Assembly: GCF_012849055.1 (NCBI RefSeq) | Contig: NZ_CP051677.1 | Span: forward strand, 4,603,001-4,667,000 | From: Spirosoma rhododendri | GTDB taxonomy: Bacteria > Bacteroidota > Bacteroidia > Cytophagales > Spirosomataceae | Direction of reading: 5' to 3' | Length of the DNA: 64,000 bases | Part shown: piece after piece, positions 58,656 through 64,000 of the stretch | Position numbering within the stretch: position 1 is the stretch's first letter | Layout of the letters: each line of letters opens with the position of its first letter | Program-made: the position numbers and the translations under genes | Notes under the pieces: model-generated | What the model saw: the letters and a program-made list of their open reading frames with translations, nothing else | What the model was told of the DNA's origin: nothing | The model's database searches: none

Positions 58656-61600
58656 TTAGAATGTGAGTTGCAGACCGGCCAGAAAAGTCCGGGCCTGAGG
58701 ATAGTTGGCGTAGTCGATACCGCTACGCAGCAGGGTACCCGCGCGCGACGCTATTTCCGGATCGTAGCCCGTGTACTTGGTCAGCGTCAGCAGGTTCTGG
58801 CTCGACACGTACACCCGCACCCGGCTTACCGCGTTGTTGGTCAGGCTGCCAAGGACTTTGGCCGGAATCGAGTACCCGATAGTCAGGTTCTTGATCCGCA
58901 TGTACGAGCCATCTTCGATAAACCGGTTCGAGGTCCGGCTGTTGTTGTTCGGGTCACCACTGACGGCGCGGGGAATGCTGCTGCCGGTATTAGTAGACGA
59001 CCAGGCGTCGAGCACGGCAGGCCCGGCATTGAACAGCCGCAGCATACCCTCCGTCACGACCCGTGTGCCATTGTAGATCTTGTTGCCCTGCACACCCTGT
59101 AGATACAGCGTGAAGTCGAAGTTTTTGTAGCTGCCCGAGAAGTTGGCACCATAGTTAAACTTCGGCAGATAGCTACCCAGATACGTCCGGTCGTTGGCGT
59201 CGATTTTGCCGTCGCCGTTGATATCCTTGAAGCGGATATCACCGGGGGCCGTGTTCTTCGTTGGGTCGTAGGTTTCGCGCGTGTCGGGCCGGTTCTGGCG
59301 GGGTCCGTTGAACACCTCATCGACCGACTGGAAGATACCATCCGTCTGCCAGCCAAAGAACGACTGAATAGGCTGACCCACTTCCGTCTTGGTGATGTCG
59401 AAGCCGCCGTAATCGGCGTCCTGACCGGCGAAGATGGAGGCTGTCGGCGTAGCCAGACTCAGCACCCGGTTGCGGGTGATACCGATATTGGCCGATACGT
59501 TACCCCGGAAATCACCTTTGGCGTAGTTGTACCCCGCCTGAAACTCGTAGCCCCAGTTTTTCATGCTGCCAATGTTAGCCACCGGTGCGCTGCTGTAGCC
59601 AATCGAGTTCGGAATCGGCACCGCCAGAATCAGGCCGTCGGTGAAACGGTTGTAGACTTCAGCGGTGAAGGTGAACTTGTTGTTGAACAGGCCCAGATCG
59701 ACCCCCGCATTGACCATGTCGGTCGTTTCCCATTGCAGCTCGTTGTTACCCAGCGAGTTGAAATACGACCCCAGGCTGTTGGCGGCTCCGAACGGATAGG
59801 CGGTTGCGTCGGCCTGCACCAGCGACTGCCAGGCGTAGTTGCCGATGCCGTTGAAGCCGGTGCGGCCGTAGCTGGCCCGCAGCTTGAGTTCGGAAATCTG
59901 CGGCATCGACTTCATGAACGACTCCTGATTGACGCGCCAGCCCACCGATGCCGACGGGAAGTTACCCCACTTCTTGCCCGGTGCGAACAGCGACGATCCA
60001 TCGCGCCGGATCGACGCGCTGAGGAGGTACTTACCATCGTACTCGTAGTTGATACGACCCACGTAGGAAATCAGGTCGGTTTCGCTCCGGCTGCTGGTCA
60101 CGGCCGGGTTGCTTACCCCCTGAATAACGTCGATATCGTTGTTGGGGCGGTTGCCGGACCCATTGAGGCCGTTGAACTTTACCACCTGCTGCTCCGCTAC
60201 CGCCAGCACGTTGAGGGCGTGTTTACCAAACGTTTTATCGAACGTAAGCTGGTTGGTAAACACCTGTGAGATGTTCGTTGTGCGCGAATCGGTAATCGTC
60301 GACGACGTGCGACCGGTGTAGCCATCGTTGTAGATCGGCAGGAACGTCGTGTTGGTACCGAAGCCCAGATCAGCCCCGTAGTTGAACCGGTACCGCAGGT
60401 AATCGGTAAACCGGACGTCGGCATATACCGTGGCAAACGCTTTCAGAAACTTGTTGCGGGCAATATCCAGCGCCGGGTACCGCAGCGGGTTCTCCGGGTC
60501 GGAGCCGTCGAGGGCCGTCGGGGCGCTGTAGCCGCCTTGCTTGGTAGGGTCCATCGCGGGCCAGTAGGGCATCATCCGCAGGGCGTGCATCAGCTGCGAC
60601 CGGGCGCCAAGCTGTTCGGGACGCTGGTTGCTATACGACGCGGTCAGGGTCTGGCCGATGGTCAGGAATTTGGCGATCTGGTGGTCGGAGTTGAGCCGCA
60701 GCGACCCGCGCTCGAAGCTCGTGCCCTGCATAATACCCTGCTGGTTGAAGTAGTTGCCCGACGCGAAGAAGCGGGAAACGCTGTTACCACCCGACAGCGA
60801 AATCTGCTGCTGCTGGATGGGTGCGTTGCGAAATAGCTCGTCCTGCCAGTTGGTCTCGGTCTGAGCAAATGTCTGCGACGCCCCCGTGTAGATGGGCGTG
60901 TTCAGGTTGCTCAGGCGCGACGGCACCGCAATACCGGCGTTGGTCGTCAGAGCCGTTGCGTACTGTACGTACTGATCGCGGTTCAGCACCGGAATTTTGC
61001 GCCAGGTGTTCTGCGTACCCACGTAGGAATCGATTGTGATCTTCACCCGGTTATCGCGGCTGCCTTTTTTGGTCGTGATCAGCACGACGCCGTTAGCCGC
61101 CCGCGATCCGTAGATAGCCGCCGAACTGGCATCTTTCAGCACTTCCAGTGATTCGATATCATTGGTGTTGAAGCTGGTCAGGTCACCGGTCGGCACGCCG
61201 TCGATGACGTACAGCGGTCCCGATGCGTAGTTGATCGAGCCGACACCGCGAATCTGAACCGTTGGCGCCGACCCCGGACTACCGTTGTTCACGACCGACA
61301 CGCCTGGCACGCGGCCCTGCAAGGCCTGAGCAACGTTGGGTACGGGCAACGACGTCAGTTCTTTGGGCGTCACCGTCGATACGGCTCCCGTCAGCGACGA
61401 CCGCTTCTGTACGCCATAGCCCACCACGACAACCTCTTCGAGCGCACCGGCGTCGGCCTGCATCGACACGTTGATAACCCGCTGACTACCAACGGACACT
61501 TCCTGCCGCACATAGCCGATATAGCTGAACACCAGCACCGAAGCGGCATCGGGAACATCAATCCGGAACGCGCCCTCAGCATCGGTAGCGGTACCGCGCG

Positions 61601-61787
61601 CCGTACCTTTTAGCTGAATATTTACCCCGACGAGCGGGCTTCCTTTTTCGTCGAGCACCTTACCCGAAACGGGCTGATCGGCAGGCGCGGCCCATACCGA
61701 TACACCTAGCAGTAGACATAGAACCAGTTGTCCGCAGAGCGGGTACAGCAGCCTACGTAAATGAGAAATACGTAACGAATTGAACAT
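58656..61787 (-). CDS. SusC/RagA family TonB-linked receptor
   Basis: A 1,043-residue outer-membrane transporter. Signal peptide (LVLCLLLGVSVWAA), carboxypeptidase-D-regulatory-like domain (about 38-120, GKVLDEKGSPLVGVNIQLKG), plug domain with EEVVVVGYGVQKRSSLTGAV and VRGVGSINYASG-like QIRGVGSINYASGPLYVID, then a 22-strand barrel ending in FLAGLQLTF. No STN domain is seen, so signalling through an anti-sigma factor is unlikely. It imports the substrate captured by SusD. Confidence 0.93.
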   Translation of the reverse strand: MFNSLRISHLRRLLYPLCGQLVLCLLLGVSVWAAPADQPVSGKVLDEKGSPLVGVNIQLKGTARGTATDAEGAFRIDVPDAASVLVFSYIGYVRQEVSVGSQRVINVSMQADAGALEEVVVVGYGVQKRSSLTGAVSTVTPKELTSLPVPNVAQALQGRVPGVSVVNNGSPGSAPTVQIRGVGSINYASGPLYVIDGVPTGDLTSFNTNDIESLEVLKDASSAAIYGSRAANGVVLITTKKGSRDNRVKITIDSYVGTQNTWRKIPVLNRDQYVQYATALTTNAGIAVPSRLSNLNTPIYTGASQTFAQTETNWQDELFRNAPIQQQQISLSGGNSVSRFFASGNYFNQQGIMQGTSFERGSLRLNSDHQIAKFLTIGQTLTASYSNQRPEQLGARSQLMHALRMMPYWPAMDPTKQGGYSAPTALDGSDPENPLRYPALDIARNKFLKAFATVYADVRFTDYLRYRFNYGADLGFGTNTTFLPIYNDGYTGRTSSTITDSRTTNISQVFTNQLTFDKTFGKHALNVLAVAEQQVVKFNGLNGSGNRPNNDIDVIQGVSNPAVTSSRSETDLISYVGRINYEYDGKYLLSASIRRDGSSLFAPGKKWGNFPSASVGWRVNQESFMKSMPQISELKLRASYGRTGFNGIGNYAWQSLVQADATAYPFGAANSLGSYFNSLGNNELQWETTDMVNAGVDLGLFNNKFTFTAEVYNRFTDGLILAVPIPNSIGYSSAPVANIGSMKNWGYEFQAGYNYAKGDFRGNVSANIGITRNRVLSLATPTASIFAGQDADYGGFDITKTEVGQPIQSFFGWQTDGIFQSVDEVFNGPRQNRPDTRETYDPTKNTAPGDIRFKDINGDGKIDANDRTYLGSYLPKFNYGANFSGSYKNFDFTLYLQGVQGNKIYNGTRVVTEGMLRLFNAGPAVLDAWSSTNTGSSIPRAVSGDPNNNSRTSNRFIEDGSYMRIKNLTIGYSIPAKVLGSLTNNAVSRVRVYVSSQNLLTLTKYTGYDPEIASRAGTLLRSGIDYANYPQARTFLAGLQLTF

Positions 61788-62189
61788 AAAATAGGGGTTG
61801 GTTAAGGAGTGATAATGGACGTACTGCTTTCAGACAAGCGATGAGTATAAATGCGGATAAATTCGGTGGACGTAAGCCTTTTTACTGCCTGTGCATCAGA
61901 TGATAGATCCGACGTTTCCAGGCAGAATACAAGCACTGGAATAGCCGAATAAACCTAATTTCTACTTATCGCTAACACCAATTGATTCTATAAATACTTC
62001 TCTTAATGCAATACTTACACAAATAAATCAACTGAATTTGATTGCAGCAAGTGATTTGTGTTTTTTTTACACAAATTATAAATCGGCTGATAACTAAATG
62101 GCTATTGCTGGGTCCTGAGTGGGTTTTTGGGCTATTTCCGATCAAAATGACTTGCGGCTGGTTATAGTCGTAATCAACCCCAGTATCGA
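61788..62189. other. AT-rich intergenic region upstream of SusC
   Basis: A 402-base gap between the divergent SusC gene and a small hypothetical gene. On the minus strand a weak promoter candidate TTG-N21-TAGGTTTA lies near 61950-61980, which would leave a leader of about 160 bases. I see no gene or riboswitch in it. Confidence 0.4.
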
Positions 62190-62510
62190 ATGCTTGTCGA
62201 ACTATATGCCGCCCCGTCGGTGCAGGATACCCACCCAACCGAATCGCCCGTTTCTAACCCCGTTGGCGAACTGCCCGATCAGGAACCCGACCTCTCGCCT
62301 GACCAGTTGTTAGGGAGTTTCGACTCGCGCGAGGAGGCTATTACGTTCGCGAAAGAACAGCTTCTCGATGACGGTCAGAATGTCACGGACACGCAGTCGG
62401 GCAGCTTCGACGAGCATACCCATATCGAATGGCTCACGATAACGGCTACCGCGCAAAACGGTGACTCAGCCCCCAGGACGTATTATCTCGTCACCGACGA
62501 AGGGTATTAG
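62190..62510 (+). CDS. Small acidic hypothetical protein
   Basis: A 106-residue soluble protein rich in acidic residues (LPDQEPDLSPDQLL), with a predicted helix FDSREEAITFAKEQLLDDGQ and a C-terminal strand pair (EWLTITATAQ ... TYYLVTDEGY). I do not recognise the family. No membrane part or signal. Its own unit; it converges with the SRPBCC gene across a strong hairpin. Confidence 0.55.
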   Translation: MLVELYAAPSVQDTHPTESPVSNPVGELPDQEPDLSPDQLLGSFDSREEAITFAKEQLLDDGQNVTDTQSGSFDEHTHIEWLTITATAQNGDSAPRTYYLVTDEGY

Positions 62511-62599
62511 CCAGCAGTATCACATAGGTTCACTGTCATGACGTACACGCACTGCGTATTCACAGATACTGGAATCTGTTTTAACTAAACCAAAAACGA

Positions 62600-62651
62600 G
62601 CGTCCGATTTATCTCGTAGCTAGGTAGTTACGAGATAAATCGGACGCTCAG
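62600..62651. terminator. Perfect 21-bp hairpin, bidirectional terminator
   Basis: Arms at 62600-62620 and 62631-62651 (GAGCGTCCGATTTATCTCGT and one more base) are perfectly complementary with a 10-base loop. It lies between the convergent hypothetical and SRPBCC genes, so it probably ends both transcripts. Confidence 0.75.
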
Positions 62652-62666
62652 TGCGGTTTGCCTCCT

Positions 62667-63155
62667 CTATTTTCGTTGCGACAACGTTGCCAGTAACTCG
62701 TCCAGGTTTTTCTGGGTCATAGCCGTTCCTTCCTTGAAGCCCATTTCGAGCATCTTCTCTAAGCGCTCAAGCGATTCGTTGTAAATGCTGACTCGCACGG
62801 TTGTCTTGCCGTTTTGCTCGCTGAAGGTCAGATCCCATTCAGAACCGGGTAGTTCCGGGTTCTCATCTTTGTCAGCAAAGGCATTCAGCAATTTGAAATT
62901 GGTTTTCGGACTGATGGCCATGTAGTCCTGAATAGACCAAAACTCTTGACCGTCGGGGCTTACCATCGCATAAAACCGCCGACCGCCAACTTCAAAATTC
63001 ATGAATTTCGTTCTGGAGGTCCAGGGTCTGGGTGCCCACCACTGATCGAGAATTTCCGGCTTCGTGTACGCATCCCATACCAACGAAAGGTCGGCGTCAA
63101 ACTCTCGGGAGAAGGTTACCGTTTTGGTTGCTTTGTCGACGGTGAAATCGTTCAT
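62667..63155 (-). CDS. SRPBCC/AHSA1-family protein
   Basis: A 162-residue START-like (AHSA1) protein: [20 protein letters not shown], then [20 protein letters not shown], and the C-terminal helix [14 protein letters not shown]. It is a small hydrophobic-ligand-binding fold. It follows the ArsR-type regulator by two bases; ArsR/AHSA1 pairs are common and the regulator probably controls both. Confidence 0.9.
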   Translation of the reverse strand: MNDFTVDKATKTVTFSREFDADLSLVWDAYTKPEILDQWWAPRPWTSRTKFMNFEVGGRRFYAMVSPDGQEFWSIQDYMAISPKTNFKLLNAFADKDENPELPGSEWDLTFSEQNGKTTVRVSIYNESLERLEKMLEMGFKEGTAMTQKNLDELLATLSQRK

Positions 63156-63157
63156 AT

Positions 63158-63472
63158 TTATTGTTTTTTAAGGGTTGATAATACGTCGTCAAGTTGATTG
63201 AAACGGGTTTCCCAACTTTTCCTGAATTGGTTTACCCACTGATCAATCTCTTTCATTTTTTCAACTTCCAGCGAATAGTAAATCTCACGGCCCTGCTGTT
63301 CCTGTTTCACCAGTTCGCATTCGGTGAGTATGCGCAGGTGTTTGGAAACGGCCTGTCGGGTCGTGTTGAAATTGTCGGCAATGGCGTTGGGGGTCATGGC
63401 CTGAAAGGCAATCAGGGTGATGATGGCCCGCCGGGTCGGGTCGGCTATTGCCTGAAAAATATCTCGTCTCAT
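63158..63472 (-). CDS. ArsR-family HTH regulator
   Basis: A 104-residue winged-helix repressor: [20 protein letters not shown], then [20 protein letters not shown] as recognition helix region, and a C-terminal helix with [19 protein letters not shown]. No cysteine metal site (CVC motif) is present, so it is of the non-metal ArsR kind paired with SRPBCC proteins. It is transcribed from the dyad promoter at 63489-63540. Confidence 0.9.
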   Translation of the reverse strand: MRRDIFQAIADPTRRAIITLIAFQAMTPNAIADNFNTTRQAVSKHLRILTECELVKQEQQGREIYYSLEVEKMKEIDQWVNQFRKSWETRFNQLDDVLSTLKKQ

Positions 63473-63488
63473 GTGGTCTACTTTTTAC

Positions 63489-63540
63489 TTTGCGAAACCG
63501 ATTGGTTGCAAATTTACTCGCAACCAATCGGTTTCGCAAA
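63489..63540 (-). promoter_or_regulatory. arsR promoter within a perfect 21-bp dyad
   Basis: Arms 63489-63509 and 63520-63540 (TTTGCGAAACCGATTGGTTG and one more base) are perfectly complementary with a 10-base spacer. On the minus strand TTTG (63540-63537), 20 bases, TAAATTTG (63516-63509) matches the Bacteroidota promoter. The -33 box is in one arm, the -7 box spans the spacer. This is probably the autoregulatory operator. Confidence 0.7.
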
Positions 63541-63600
63541 TTTTTGGCCTGCGAAAATCAGTCAGTCTATGACTATACCTAAATGCAATTAGTAGAGAAC

Positions 63601-63637
63601 GACATAGGTCGCGCTCCGTTGGAGCGCGACCTATGTC
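63601..63637. terminator. 17-bp perfect hairpin after the AraC gene
   Basis: GACATAGGTCGCGCTCC (63601-63617), three-base loop, and its exact complement (63621-63637). It follows the minus-strand AraC stop by about 65 bases and may end that transcript. No clear T-run. Confidence 0.6.
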
Positions 63638-63701
63638 AACTGAACAATTTAACAGCGGCTAACTTCGGCTATTGGCCTATGCCTGATTCATTGCAGAAGG
63701 G

Positions 63702-64000
63702 TCAATTAAAACTTGCTCTGAATTCCACCGGCGACAGCTGCGTTTTTGATTTAAACAGCTTCCTGAACGACTGGGAGTGTTCGAAACCCAGTTGATAGGC
63801 TATTTCGCCAATACTTAACTCATTGAGCAGCAACACTTCTTTAGCTTTCTCAATGAGTTTGTTGTGGATGTGTTGCTGGGTGTTTTGGCCCGTCAGCGCC
63901 CGCAGCATATCGCCCAGATATCGGGGGGAAACGTTCAGTTCATCGGCCAGGTATTGAACCGTGGGCAGGCCTTTCTGCGATGCCGTTTCGTCGTTGAAAT
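63702..64000 (-). CDS. AraC-family regulator, C-terminal part (runs off right edge)
   Basis: The last 99 residues of an AraC/XylS regulator. Two HTH parts are present: PTVQYLADELNVSPRYLGDM, then LLLNELSIGEIAYQLGFEHS and QSFRKLFKSKTQLSPVEFRA. The frame is open to the window edge, so the N-terminal sensing domain is outside. Its place beside the ArsR operon does not show what it controls. Confidence 0.9.
   Translation of the reverse strand, partial: FNDETASQKGLPTVQYLADELNVSPRYLGDMLRALTGQNTQQHIHNKLIEKAKEVLLLNELSIGEIAYQLGFEHSQSFRKLFKSKTQLSPVEFRASFN

Noticed and set aside
61788..62189. Riboswitch upstream of SusC
   Set aside because: I could not draw conserved stems of cobalamin, thiamine or other known classes; only a weak promoter-like pair was seen.
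61972..62238. Minus-strand open frame of 88 codons in the gap upstream of SusC
   Set aside because: Cys/Ile/Asn-rich with no motif, it crosses the start of the plus-strand hypothetical and lies in AT-rich spacer.

Overview
The window is high-GC DNA (roughly 60% by eye) from a Bacteroidota bacterium, most probably a Cytophagales/Spirosoma-like member. The grounds are a type VI secretion cluster of the Bacteroidota-specific kind (subtype iii proteins TssO and TssR, short TssD tube proteins, TssC and TssF of that lineage), a SusC/SusD pair, proteins with type IX secretion C-terminal sorting domains, Ig-like repeats of the CHU_C-associated kind, and promoters of the TTG-N19/20-TAnnTTTG form. No rRNA, complete tRNA, CRISPR array or transposase was seen.

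Layout. (1) 1-3382, minus strand: an RHS/YD-repeat effector (runs off the left edge) coupled by TGATG to a TPR-like gene, with VgrG (3485-5215) just upstream. (2) 5399-23720: the contractile machine: TssE, TssF, an outer-membrane barrel protein, TssG (inverted), two TssO-like proteins, a PKD protein, TssR, ClpV/TssH, TssB, TssC, two TssD tube paralogues, a double-OmpA protein, a membrane helix-hairpin-helix protein, a 59-residue membrane protein and an AAA+ ATPase that resembles the ATPase of extracellular contractile injection systems (Afp15/Pvc15) more than any T6SS part. (3) 23837-26063, minus: three cargo-like genes, two of them AT-rich with a shared N-terminal signature, the third with a DUF4157 HEAWH motif. 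(4) 26219-29693: a J-domain-like coiled-coil protein and a vWA/PP2C/kinase triad with 4-bp overlaps. (5) 29701-30030: a 167-bp tandem palindromic repeat. (6) 30033-42663, minus: a giant surface protein of about 30 Ig-like repeats with a type IX sorting tail, a DUF6089-like outer-membrane protein, pterin dehydratase, and a second type IX cargo with a gliding-motility C-terminal domain. (7) 42810-49219, minus: a heavy-metal efflux module (adaptor, RND pump fused to TolC, small His-rich protein). (8) 49418-61787, minus: a glycan or sugar module (soluble aldose dehydrogenase with cytochrome c, Tat-exported sugar isomerase/epimerase, FG-GAP/UnbV protein, SusD, SusC). (9) 62190-64000: a small hypothetical, an SRPBCC/ArsR operon with a striking promoter dyad, and a partial AraC regulator.

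How they work together. The T6SS genes supply sheath (TssB/C), tube (TssD), spike (VgrG), baseplate (TssE/F/G), envelope parts (TssO, PKD protein, TssR, OmpA, perhaps the barrel) and recycling (ClpV). RHS and the three minus-strand proteins are candidate payloads. The eCIS-like ATPase beside DUF4157 cargo suggests a loading step borrowed from eCIS, and the kinase/phosphatase triad may regulate firing. TssK, TssN and PAAR genes were not found here.

Quality note. Five genes or gene joints are broken by what looks like one missing base in a G/C homopolymer (near 2455-2462, 23445-23453, 37725-37729, 38105-38109 and 41498-41502). I read these as likely sequence errors and annotate the joined genes, with the alternatives stated.
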